Below, piece by piece: positions 56,889 through 64,000 of a stretch of 64,000 nt of DNA. The position numbers and the translations under genes were made by a program. The DNA is from Arthrobacter sp. PGP41 (GTDB lineage Bacteria; Actinomycetota; Actinomycetes; Actinomycetales; Micrococcaceae). Numbering within the stretch: the first letter of the stretch is position 1; each line of letters begins with the position of its first letter. The notes below the pieces were generated by a model that was not told the DNA's origin, searched no databases, and saw only the letters and a program-made list of their open reading frames with translations. Where the stretch lies: positions 3,720,001-3,784,000 of the forward strand of contig NZ_CP026514.1 of the NCBI RefSeq assembly GCF_002953935.1, given 5' to 3'.

Positions 56889-58247
56889 ATGAATCTGCAC
56901 CATCTCCTGTCCCAGCGTGAGGCCGACGGAAAGCCCATCCGAGTCGGCCTGATCGGCGCGGGGCGCTACGGAACGATGTACCTGGCCCAGGCAAACAACA
57001 TTCCGGGCATCCACGTCGTCGCCATCGCAGACATCAACGTCAAGCGCGCTGAAGGTGCCTTCGAACTCGTTGGGTGGCCCAAAGACCAGATCGCCTCCGA
57101 CATAGCAACCGCTCTGAGGAACCGCTCAACCGCGATTGTGGCCAACGCTGACGAGCTTTTCGACGTCGATATCGACATCATCGTGGAAGCCACCGGCAAC
57201 CCCATCGTTGGTGTCAAGCACGCTCTGCGTGCCATTGAAACGAAAAAGCACATCATCATGGTCACGGTTGAAGCCGACGCGTTGGCAGGGCCCGCTCTTG
57301 CCAAGCGGGCAGAAGCAGCCGGTGTTGTCTACTCGATGGCGTACGGCGACCAGCCGGCCCTCATCATGGAACTTGTCGATTGGGCCCGCACCAGCGGGTT
57401 CGACGTCGTGTGCGCCGGCAAAGGCGCCAAATTCCTTGAGCACTACCACGAGATGAACCCTGACAATGTCTGGGAAAACTGGGAATTCTCCAAGGAACTC
57501 ACCGACTCCGGGCAGCTGAACCCCAACATGCACACCTCCTTCCGCGACGGCACCAAGGCCGCCATCGAGATGGCTGCCGTCGCCAACGGGGCAGGACTGG
57601 TTCCCTCTGACACCGGGCTGACGTTCACGCCGGGAGACGTTGAGGAAATTGCCTCAATTTGCCGGCCCGCCGACGTCGGAGGAGCCCTGGCACACGAAGG
57701 CACCGTCGACGTCATGTCCAGTGTCAAGCGCGACGGCACCTGGATCCCCCACAACACGCAGGAAGGCGTTTTCGTCGTCGTGAAGGCAACGAACGCCTAC
57801 GTCTCCGGCTGCTTCAACGAATACCCCTGGCACCCGGACCCCACCGGCCAGTACGCGGCACTATACCGCCCCTACCACTACGTCGGCCTGGAACTGAACG
57901 TATCCATCGCCAACGCCGTCCTGCGCGGGATCCCCACGGGTTCACCCATCGGGTTCTTCGGCGACGTTGTCGCCACCGCCAAGAAAGACCTCAAAGCCGG
58001 TGAATTCCTTGACGGCGAAGGCGGATACACCGTCTGGGGCCAACTCGTTTCCGCGACGCACTCCGTCACTACCGGTGCGCTGCCGGTCGCGCTGGCCCAC
58101 CACGTGGAACTGCGCAATGACGTCGCCAAGGGCGGGATCGTCCGCTGGGACGACGTCATCATGGACGACTCGCTCGCCCAGGCCCTCGAACTGCGTCGCG
58201 AAACCGAGGCCCTTGCCCTCGAGGAAAGCCTCACCGCTCGCAGCTAA
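56889..58247 (+). CDS. Homoserine-dehydrogenase-like NAD(P) oxidoreductase with SAF domain
   Basis: 452 residues. The Rossmann motif VGLIGAGRYGTMYLAQ (about residues 18-33) and IVEATGNPIVGVKHAL belong to the homoserine dehydrogenase-like NAD-binding fold. The C-terminal third (AVLRGIPTGSPIGFFGDVVATAKKDLKAGEFLDGEGG, core KKDLKAGEFLDGEGG) looks like a SAF (antifreeze/flagellar P-ring) domain. It is not a housekeeping homoserine dehydrogenase. Such proteins sit in sugar-acid and polyol catabolic loci, but the reaction is unassigned. First gene of a three-gene operon under the shared 19-bp operator. Confidence 0.78.
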   Translation: MNLHHLLSQREADGKPIRVGLIGAGRYGTMYLAQANNIPGIHVVAIADINVKRAEGAFELVGWPKDQIASDIATALRNRSTAIVANADELFDVDIDIIVEATGNPIVGVKHALRAIETKKHIIMVTVEADALAGPALAKRAEAAGVVYSMAYGDQPALIMELVDWARTSGFDVVCAGKGAKFLEHYHEMNPDNVWENWEFSKELTDSGQLNPNMHTSFRDGTKAAIEMAAVANGAGLVPSDTGLTFTPGDVEEIASICRPADVGGALAHEGTVDVMSSVKRDGTWIPHNTQEGVFVVVKATNAYVSGCFNEYPWHPDPTGQYAALYRPYHYVGLELNVSIANAVLRGIPTGSPIGFFGDVVATAKKDLKAGEFLDGEGGYTVWGQLVSATHSVTTGALPVALAHHVELRNDVAKGGIVRWDDVIMDDSLAQALELRRETEALALEESLTARS

Positions 58248-58275
58248 GCCTGAAGAACACCCTGCGGATGTCCGT

Positions 58276-58308
58276 CGCGGACCGACAGACTTCAGCCGTC
58301 GGTCCGCG
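58276..58308. promoter_or_regulatory. Intra-operon hairpin after the SAF-oxidoreductase gene
   Basis: CGCGGACCGAC (58276-58286) and GTCGGTCCGCG (58298-58308) form an 11-bp stem with an 11-base loop. No T-tract follows and the next gene starts 62 bases later. It may be an attenuator or a processing/stability element setting different levels of the upstream and downstream genes. Confidence 0.6.
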
Positions 58309-58370
58309 CCGCGTCCCCAGGAACCCTCCCACGCCCCTCAAGGGCACCATAAAGCAAGGAGAACCTCACC

Positions 58371-58682
58371 ATGACCATCGTCGTCACCGCTGCTTTCAGC
58401 CCGAAGGAAGGCGCCTTCGACCAGGTCGTCGCCGCCCTCTCCCCCGCAATCAGCGAAGTACACCAGGAACCCGGCTGCCTGCTCTACGCGATCCACGAAG
58501 CCCCAAACAACCAGATTCTCATGATCGAGAAATGGGAATCAGCTGCGCTGCTCGACGCCCACGGTCAAGGTGAACCGGTCAAACGCCTGAACGCCTCCCT
58601 CGAAGGCCTGCTCGAAAAGCCTGTCGAAGTGACCCGGATGGTTCCGATTCCCGCAGGAACAGCGCAACAGGGAGCGCTGTAG
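58371..58682 (+). CDS. Antibiotic biosynthesis monooxygenase (ABM)-domain protein
   Basis: 103 residues forming one dimeric alpha+beta barrel of the ABM/YgiN type. VAALSPAISEVHQEPGCLLY and LMIEKWESAALLDAHGQGE are the family core. Members include quinol monooxygenases and many proteins of unknown role in sugar loci. The start at 58371 has AAGGAG eight bases upstream. The stop overlaps the gluconokinase start by one base. Confidence 0.82.
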   Translation: MTIVVTAAFSPKEGAFDQVVAALSPAISEVHQEPGCLLYAIHEAPNNQILMIEKWESAALLDAHGQGEPVKRLNASLEGLLEKPVEVTRMVPIPAGTAQQGAL

Positions 58683-59218
58683 TGCACAGCCCCATCGTCA
58701 TCATGGGCGTATCAGGCGCAGGCAAAACAGCACTGGGCACCGCCCTGGCAGCCCGGCTCGGCGCCACCTTCAAGGATGCCGACCACCTGCACCCCTTGCC
58801 GAACGTCGAAAAAATGACAGCTGGCGTACCGCTCACTGATGAAGACAGGTGGCCCTGGCTTCGCCTGGTCGGCGCAGAACTCGCGGCCGAACACCCCCAT
58901 GGGATCGTGGTTGCCTGTTCGGCCCTCAAACGCGCCTACCGTGACGCTATCCGCGCGGCCGCTCCTTCCACCAGGTTCATCCTCTTGAAGGTCGACCCTT
59001 CGGTACTGAAGGACCGGTTGGTCCAGCGTCCAGGACACTTCATGCCTCCATCTCTCCTCACCTCACAGCTGGAGACACTAGAGGCCCTGGAACCAGCCGA
59101 AGCCGGAATGACAGTGACATCCGAAGGCGGCATCGAAGCACTCACCGATCAGATTCTCGCTAATCTGCGCCAAGGACATCTCGCAGTACCGGCCGGTACC
59201 GATCAGAACGCAAGATGA
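58682..59218 (+). CDS. Gluconokinase (GntK-like)
   Basis: A 178-residue P-loop kinase from GTG 58682. The Walker A reads GVSGAGKTALG (about residues 8-18), and FKDADHLHPLPNVEKMTAGVPLTDEDRWPWL (core DADHLHPLPNVEKM) is the gluconate-binding signature. VVACSALKRAYRD and PGHFMPPSLLTSQLETLE are also typical. It phosphorylates gluconate or a related aldonate at C6. With a TRAP importer and dehydrogenases nearby, the locus probably feeds an aldonic acid into the pentose phosphate route. Confidence 0.9.
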   Translation: MHSPIVIMGVSGAGKTALGTALAARLGATFKDADHLHPLPNVEKMTAGVPLTDEDRWPWLRLVGAELAAEHPHGIVVACSALKRAYRDAIRAAAPSTRFILLKVDPSVLKDRLVQRPGHFMPPSLLTSQLETLEALEPAEAGMTVTSEGGIEALTDQILANLRQGHLAVPAGTDQNAR

Positions 59219-59230
59219 GTTTCTAATCAT

Positions 59231-59392
59231 CGGCTCGGGCTTCGGCAGCTCCGTCACCTTGCGGCGGTCCTCCATGTCCGGGCGCGCAGGGTAGCCGCGC
59301 GAGAACCGCGCACCGTGGTAGTCGAGCTTGAAATAGCCTGCAGTGTTCTTCCGCTCCCCGGTCGCTAAGCCCAGCTTCTTGCGGATGCGTGC
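59231..59392 (-). pseudogene. Fragment of metH (methionine synthase 3' region)
   Basis: This 162-base stretch aligns without gaps to 62307-62468 of the real metH on the same strand, with about 20 differences in 158 compared bases. It encodes RIRKKLGLATGERKNTAGYF-type sequence matching the MetH activation domain (TAGYFKLDY, DMEDRRKVTEL). Both ends break into unrelated sequence, and no start or stop of the original gene is kept. It is a relic or a foreign copy, not a functional gene. Confidence 0.85.
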
Positions 59393-59715
59393 ATTTGAGC
59401 CCGGCGCCAGGTCTCCAGCGCGGGCGGAAGCACTGGCGGGCACGCCGCGCAGGCCCACTCCGACAAGGCCAGGGACCGGTGCAACTCGGGGCCTGAGGAG
59501 ACCGCTAGGAAGTCAACCCGCACGCTGCGCGACACTCGAGGCGCTACTCGCGAACCTCAATGCTGGGATGGCCTGCGACTTCGGGGATGCTTCACGAAAG
59601 ATCCATTATCGGCCTTTCAAAATATGCGGAGGAAACCTGCGGTGCGTCCACTAAAGGCAGCTTTACTGGCAGTCCTCAGCACAGAGAAGCCAAGCCTCCC
59701 CAAGGTCATCCCTGG
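59393..59715. other. Gene-free stretch with degraded sequence and right copy of the direct repeat
   Basis: No gene can be supported here. Position 59561-59599 is the right copy of the repeat at 51415-51452. A plus-strand frame reads ALLANLNAGMACDFGDASRK through it and could be the tail of a lost mobile-element gene, but I do not recognise the family. Confidence 0.5.
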
Positions 59716-60258
59716 TCAGGATACTGATGGGATTCCGGCGCTTTTCGATTGGTGCTTGGCCAGAGTCGATATTTCTGGCAGGGTCCCGTGCACGAACGCC
59801 TGTATTGCGAGGACGGCCGCCCCGCGGCACCATTGCACGTTATCCTTCGATGCCAGCACGATGGGAGGGGTGGTGGCTCGGGGGTCGCGGTCCAAGGCAA
59901 TGCCCGCGTCGAGGGCGGGGCGGGCTACTGCTGCAAGCCGAACTCCTTCTCCGGCGATGATAATGCGCTGTGGCATTGTCAGGTTGCAGATGGCTGCGAT
60001 GAGCCTGCCTAAGCCGCGTCCGGCGTCGTCGACGACTCGTCTCGCTACGGGATCGCCTTGTATGGCCAGGTCCAAGGCGCCCTCGTAGTCCACCTCACGC
60101 CCCAAGGCGTTTGAAACGTGTCGGGCGATGGAATCAGAATTCAAAACACTTGTCGCACAACCTCGATGGCCGGCAAAGCACAGCGGTCCTGTGGGGTCGA
60201 GCGGCCAGTGTCCGACGCGGCCGATGCCGATCCCGCTGATATCTTTCTCCTGCCTCAA
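59716..60258 (-). pseudogene. 5'-truncated ROK-family protein (C-terminal half)
   Basis: The 180-residue frame matches only the second half of ROK regulators/kinases: GRVGHWPLDPTGPLCFAGHRGC, then DYEGALDLAIQGDPVARRV and the C-terminal GEGVRLAAVA region. The zinc motif CxCGxxGC is degraded to CFAGHRGC. Homology can be followed upstream only to a CGI tripeptide around 60280, where an in-frame stop cuts it. The DNA-binding half and the ATP-site half are missing. It is a remnant, perhaps of a former regulator of this sugar-acid locus. Confidence 0.78.
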
Positions 60259-60385
60259 ACGTGCATCTATTCCGCATGGTTATCTTCAAAATCTTGCGCT
60301 TTTGTTGCAGCTCTTGTGACCCTAATCTCATTACAAGCTCTTCGAACCTTCAGATTCATACTTGTCCGATTAAGCGCCGGGCAGG

Positions 60386-60521
60386 CAGCATCGGGATGCT
60401 GTTCCACTGGACACGGCATCCCACTGACAGCCTTCGCCCTCGCGAAGGAAGAGCTGTCCCGTGTCCGTGAAGGGTGCTTCGGTGGCCTAAAACCTGGGGA
60501 GGTATCCCCATCGAAGCACCG
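60386..60521 (+). ncRNA. Candidate structured leader upstream of the formaldehyde dehydrogenase gene
   Basis: Three hairpins follow each other. (1) CAGCATC/GATGCTG (60386-60401). (2) An extended arm made of GGACACGG (60409-60416) with CCGTGTCC (60459-60466), GACAG (60426-60430) with CTGTC (60454-60458), and CCTTCGC (60431-60437) with GCGAAGG (60442-60448); these stack into 20 bp with two one-sided bulges. (3) GGTGCTTCG (60475-60483) with CGAAGCACC (60513-60521), enclosing GGGGA/TCCCC. It ends about 100 bases before the gene. I could not match it to a known riboswitch. Confidence 0.5.
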
Positions 60522-60619
60522 CTTTCGGGCCACGGGGCAGCGCCTGCAACTTTGCCGGACCAGTGCAGGGCCATCCGAACGGAAGGCCTGGCACCAAATC
60601 CCTACCAAAAGGAGTGTCC

Positions 60620-61837
60620 ATGTCAGGAAACAGAGCCGTTGCCTACAAAGAACCCGGTGTCGTGGAAATCATCAACACCGACTACCCGACGTTCGAGCTC
60701 AAAGATGGGCCCGGCGTTAATCGCGCCAATGTGGGCCGAAAAGTGCCCCACGGCGCGATCCTGCGCACGGTGACCACCAATATCTGCGGCTCGGACCAGC
60801 ACATGGTTAGGGGCCGGACCACGGCCCCTAAGGACCTCGTCCTTGGCCATGAAATCACCGGCGAAGTGGTGGAGGTCGGTCCGGACGTGGAGTTCATCAA
60901 GGTGGGAGACATTGTCTCTGTACCTTTCAATATCTCCTGCGGCCGTTGCCGGAACTGCAAGGAGCGCAAGACGGGCATCTGCCTGAACGTCAACCCTGAC
61001 CGCCCGGGCAGCGCCTATGGTTATGTGGATATGGGCGGATGGGTGGGCGGCCAAGCCGAATACGTGCTGGTCCCCTATGCTGACTGGAACCTGCTCAGGT
61101 TCCCGGACCGCGACCAGGCCCTGGAAAAGATCATGGACCTGACCATGCTTTCCGATATCTTCCCCACCGGCTTCCACGGCGCCGTCACTGCCGGAGTGGG
61201 CGTCGGATCCACCGTCTACATTGCCGGTGCAGGACCTGTGGGCCTCGCGGCCGCCGTCGGCGCGCAGCTGCTCGGTGCAGCCGTCGTGATTGTCGGCGAC
61301 ATGAACGAAGACCGCCTGGCTCAGGCCCGCTCCTTCGGCTGCGAAACGGTGAACGTCTCCAACGGCGATCCGAAAGACCAGATCGAGCAAATCCTCGGCG
61401 TCCCCGAAGTGGATTGCGGCGTGGACGCCGTAGGGTTCGAGGCCCGCGGTCACGGCAAGGACGCCTCCCACGAGGCCCCCGCCACCGTGCTGAACTCCCT
61501 CATGGACATCACCGCTGCAGGCGGGGCCCTTGGCATTCCCGGCCTGTATGTCACCGGCGACCCGGGTGGAATCGACGAGGCCGCAAAGCACGGCTCCCTG
61601 TCCCTGTCCCTGGGCACCGGATGGGCGAAGTCCCTGTCCTTCACCACCGGCCAGTGCCCCGTCATGTCGTACAACCGGCAGCTGATGATGGCGATCCTGC
61701 ACGACAAGGTCCAGATCGCCAAGGCCGTAAACGCCACAGCGATCCCGCTTGAGGATGCACCGCGCGGCTACGCCGAATTCGACGCCGGTTCGGCAACGAA
61801 GTTCGTGCTGAATCCGAACGGATACGTCAAGGCATAG
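60620..61837 (+). CDS. fdhA: Glutathione-independent formaldehyde dehydrogenase (zinc alcohol dehydrogenase family)
   Basis: A 405-residue NAD+-linked zinc dehydrogenase like that of Pseudomonas putida. The catalytic zinc site is in NICGSDQHMVRG and LGHEITGEVVEVG. The structural-zinc cysteines are in SCGRCRNCKERKTGIC. The insertion PDRPGSAYGYVDMGGWVGG is specific to this subgroup, and VYIAGAGPVGLAAAVGAQL binds NAD. It oxidises formaldehyde (or dismutates it, holding NADH tightly). The start at 60620 has AAAAGGAG six bases upstream. Preceded by the structured leader and divergent from the ROK remnant. Confidence 0.92.
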   Translation: MSGNRAVAYKEPGVVEIINTDYPTFELKDGPGVNRANVGRKVPHGAILRTVTTNICGSDQHMVRGRTTAPKDLVLGHEITGEVVEVGPDVEFIKVGDIVSVPFNISCGRCRNCKERKTGICLNVNPDRPGSAYGYVDMGGWVGGQAEYVLVPYADWNLLRFPDRDQALEKIMDLTMLSDIFPTGFHGAVTAGVGVGSTVYIAGAGPVGLAAAVGAQLLGAAVVIVGDMNEDRLAQARSFGCETVNVSNGDPKDQIEQILGVPEVDCGVDAVGFEARGHGKDASHEAPATVLNSLMDITAAGGALGIPGLYVTGDPGGIDEAAKHGSLSLSLGTGWAKSLSFTTGQCPVMSYNRQLMMAILHDKVQIAKAVNATAIPLEDAPRGYAEFDAGSATKFVLNPNGYVKA

Positions 61838-61965
61838 AACCGCAGCTGGTGGGCCCGGAGATTGCGACGCAAACACCACCTGGTGCAAGCCTCACGGTCT
61901 CTGGGCCTTCCCAGCCCGCGCCACCGGCGCGCATCCACTCTCCCTGCATCAGCAAAGGTAAAAAC

Positions 61966-62154
61966 ATGGCCCATCGCACCGACCAAGAATCAATTCTCCG
62001 CCTTAGCAGCAACGGGAAGGAGCATGTTGACATCCGGCTCGAAGCATCGAGTCCGGTGACCGTTCGGCTGCAGCTGGATGGTGGCTGCAATTGCCAGCAT
62101 GGCACTGAAAATCGCCCCGGTTCGTATGTCGACAGCGACCTCGGCGTCCGCTGA
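61966..62154 (+). CDS. Possible small protein (62 aa)
   Basis: An ATG at 61966 with AAAGG eight bases upstream opens a 62-residue frame (MAHRTDQESILRLSSNGKEH...) with a central CNCQHG cysteine pair and an acidic tail. It follows fdhA on the same strand by 128 bp. I recognise no family, and the frame could be chance in high-GC DNA. Reported because of the ribosome-binding-site spacing and position. Confidence 0.3.
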   Translation: MAHRTDQESILRLSSNGKEHVDIRLEASSPVTVRLQLDGGCNCQHGTENRPGSYVDSDLGVR

Positions 62155-62207
62155 CACTGGCTGCACCGGCCACCGGCAACAGCCCTAAGGCCGGGACCAC
62201 ACCCAAC

Positions 62208-64000
62208 TCACACCTTGAAGTACTTCGCCTCCGGGTGGTGGAACACGAACGCGTCGGTGGACTGTTCGGGGTGCAGCATCAGCTCGTCGCTGAGCACCAC
62301 GCCCATCCGCTCGGGCTTCAGCAGTTCCGTTACCTTGCGGCGGTCCTCCATGTCCGGGCAGGCGGGGTAGCCGAGCGAGAACCGGGCACCGCGGTAGTCG
62401 AGCTTGAAATACCCTGCCGTGTCCTTCGGCTCCTCGGCGGCGAAACCCAGCTCCTTGCGGATCCGTGCGTGCCAGAACTCGGCCAGCGCTTCGGTGAGCT
62501 GCATGACCAGGCCGTTGAGCTCGTAGTAGTCGCGGTACTGGTTGGCGGCGAACATCTTGGAGGTGAACTCCTCGATCTTCGAGCCGGCCGTGACGAGCTG
62601 CACCGGAAGGACGTCCACCTGCCCGGATTCGCGGGACTTCACAAAGTCGGCCAGGCACAGATGCCGGTCGCGGCGCTGGCGCGGGAAGTCGAAGCGCAGC
62701 CGGTCGCTGCCGATCGGGCCGCCGGAACCACCGTCCGGGGCGAGGAGCCCCGCGGTGCCCAGGACGCCGTCGCGATCCTCCCCGTGGTGCAGCACCACCA
62801 CCTGCTCCCCCTCGGAAACCACCGGGAAGTAGCCGTAGGCGACGGACGCATCGAGCATTCCCTCGCCGAGGATGCGGTCCAGCCAGTAGCGCAGGCGCGG
62901 CCGGCCCTCGCGTTCCACCAGTTCCTCGTAGGAGGCGCCGTCCTCGCCGCGGCCGGGCTTGAGGCCCCACTGCCCCATGAAGGTGGCGCGCTCGTCGAGG
63001 AACGCCGAGTAGTCGTGGAGCGAAACGCCGCGGACAATGCGCGTGCCCCAGAACGGCGGGGCGGGCACGGGATTGTCGCTAGCGACGTCGGACCGGCCGG
63101 GCATCGCTTCCGGCTCGGTCACCGTGAACTTCGCGCCTCCCTTGTGGATGCGCTTCTTCAGGGGCGGCAGGCCGACGTCGTCCGGCGATTCGCCGCGGGC
63201 CACGCGGACCAGCGGCTCCATGAGGGAAAGGCCCTCGAAGGCGTCCTTGGCGTACCGGACCACGCCGTCAAACTGCTCCGCCAGGTCCTGCTCCACGTAG
63301 GCGCGGGTCAGGGCTGCGCCACCGAGGATCACCGGCCACTTCTTGGCCAGGCCGCGGGACTGCAGCTCAGCAAGGTTTTCCTTCATCACCACGGTGGACT
63401 TCACCAGCAGCCCGGACATGCCGATCACGTCGGCGTTGTGCTGCTCGGCTGCGGCGATGATCTCGGCGATGCCCTGCTTGATGCCGATGTTGACCACTTT
63501 GTAGCCGTTGTTGGTGAGGATGATGTCCACCAGGTTCTTGCCGATGTCATGCACGTCGCCGCGGACGGTGGCGATCACCATGGTGCCCTTGCCGGAGGAA
63601 TCGGACTTCTCCATGTGCGGCTCGAGCAGGGCGACGGCGTTCTTCATCACCTCGGCGGACTGCAGCACGAACGGCAGCTGCATCTCACCGGCGCCGAAGC
63701 GCTCGCCCACCACCTTCATGCCCTCGAGCAGGTGGTCGTTGATGATGCCGAGCGGGGTCATGCCCTCGCTGCGGGCCAGGTCCAGGTCATCTTCGAGGCC
63801 CTTGCCTTCGCCGTCGATGATGCGCCGCTCCAGGCGGGCGCCCGTGGGCAGCGCGGCAAGTTCGGCGGCGCGCTGGTCCTTGAGCGCTGCGGTGTCGACG
63901 CCGGCGAACATGTCCAGCATGATGGCCAGGGGGTCGTACGTGGTGTTGCCCTCGGCGTCGTATTCGCGCTTGTCCCAGACGAGGTCCAGGGCCACTTTGC
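62208..64000 (-). CDS. metH: Cobalamin-dependent methionine synthase, C-terminal part (cut by window edge)
   Basis: Transfers a methyl group from methyl-THF to homocysteine through methylcobalamin. About 597 C-terminal residues are in the window; the homocysteine and folate modules lie beyond base 64000. Visible are the cobalamin 'cap' helices (GEGKGLEDDLDLARSEG) and the B12-binding motif DVHDIGKN...GMSGLLVKS (His ligand in DVHDIGKN). The AdoMet-binding activation domain follows with AEFWHARIRKELGF and DTAGYFKLDYRGARFSLGYPACPD, ending KYFKV. Its 3' region has a partial copy at 59231-59392. Confidence 0.95.
   Translation of the reverse strand, partial: KVALDLVWDKREYDAEGNTTYDPLAIMLDMFAGVDTAALKDQRAAELAALPTGARLERRIIDGEGKGLEDDLDLARSEGMTPLGIINDHLLEGMKVVGERFGAGEMQLPFVLQSAEVMKNAVALLEPHMEKSDSSGKGTMVIATVRGDVHDIGKNLVDIILTNNGYKVVNIGIKQGIAEIIAAAEQHNADVIGMSGLLVKSTVVMKENLAELQSRGLAKKWPVILGGAALTRAYVEQDLAEQFDGVVRYAKDAFEGLSLMEPLVRVARGESPDDVGLPPLKKRIHKGGAKFTVTEPEAMPGRSDVASDNPVPAPPFWGTRIVRGVSLHDYSAFLDERATFMGQWGLKPGRGEDGASYEELVEREGRPRLRYWLDRILGEGMLDASVAYGYFPVVSEGEQVVVLHHGEDRDGVLGTAGLLAPDGGSGGPIGSDRLRFDFPRQRRDRHLCLADFVKSRESGQVDVLPVQLVTAGSKIEEFTSKMFAANQYRDYYELNGLVMQLTEALAEFWHARIRKELGFAAEEPKDTAGYFKLDYRGARFSLGYPACPDMEDRRKVTELLKPERMGVVLSDELMLHPEQSTDAFVFHHPEAKYFKV

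Noticed and set aside
59343..59654. Plus-strand frame of about 100 residues across the decayed zone
   Set aside because: It begins in antisense of the metH fragment, has no ribosome-binding site and no recognisable domain; at most its end is a mobile-gene remnant.

Overview
The window comes from a high-GC actinobacterium, most likely an Arthrobacter-group member of the Micrococcaceae. The protein families point there: a glycine-cleavage operon behind a tandem glycine riboswitch, CUT1 sugar transporters without their own ATPase, many LacI and FCD-type GntR regulators, and a GOLPH3-like bacterial protein. Frequent GTG/TTG starts and 4-bp ATGA/GTGA gene overlaps agree. No rRNA, tRNA, CRISPR array or intact transposase was seen.

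Layout. (1) 1-9.0 kb, all on the minus strand: a glycine/serine/one-carbon block read right to left as gcvP-gcvT-gcvH-glyA-sdaA-lipA, then a cut-off MTHFR-like gene. It starts at a tandem glycine riboswitch (8738-8938). A 32-bp tandem repeat lies between gcvT and gcvH, and a 14-bp-arm hairpin follows lipA. (2) 9.0-10.2 kb: an ArsR/SRPBCC pair and a VOC protein. (3) 10.2-18.0 kb: an uncharacterised catabolic locus of an FCD-GntR regulator, an ornithine-cyclodeaminase-like enzyme, three different amidohydrolases and a DUF3100 membrane protein. Both of its control regions carry the palindrome TGGTATACCA. (4) 18.1-24.6 kb: a sugar-acid locus of MFS permease, FCD-GntR, fuconate-dehydratase-like enzyme, semialdehyde dehydrogenase and FAH-fold dehydratase, which together make a Weimberg-type route to 2-oxoglutarate. 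(5) 24.6-30.6 kb: an arabinan/arabinoside locus of GH51 arabinofuranosidase, CUT1 ABC transporter and LacI. (6) 30.8-32.2 kb: an MBL-rhodanese protein.

(7) 32.4-40.2 kb: a seven-gene, translationally coupled amino-sugar operon of SSS transporter, AGE epimerase, NagB-like, SIS, NagA-like, ceramidase-like and LacI. It has palindromic LacI-type operators upstream and no sugar kinase. (8) 40.2-47.7 kb: mixed single genes (GOLPH3-like, NYN-domain, zinc-ribbon, aldo/keto reductase, SRPBCC, phospholipase D-like, OsmC). (9) 48-51.3 kb: a DUF4430 lipoprotein coupled to one giant protein that appears to hold a complete ECF vitamin transporter (T-A-A'-S). (10) 51.4-59.2 kb: a TRAP-transporter/LacI locus with a divergent dehydrogenase-monooxygenase-gluconokinase operon. 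The same 19-bp operator, in opposite orientation, sits before each half. (11) 59.2-60.3 kb: a decayed zone with a copied metH fragment and a 5'-truncated ROK gene, next to a degenerate direct repeat that also occurs at 51.4 kb. (12) 60.4-64.0 kb: an unassigned structured leader, a glutathione-independent formaldehyde dehydrogenase, a doubtful small ORF and the 3' part of metH.

Six near-identical palindromes (core GGACGACGGCGGGA / TCCCGCCGTCGTCC) are spread from 9 to 44 kb. Four sit where a terminator would be expected, but two lie between divergent genes. The strongest candidates for undescribed biology are the fused ECF transporter with its DUF4430 partner, the DUF3100/amidohydrolase regulon, the kinase-less amino-sugar operon, and the structured leader before the formaldehyde dehydrogenase gene.
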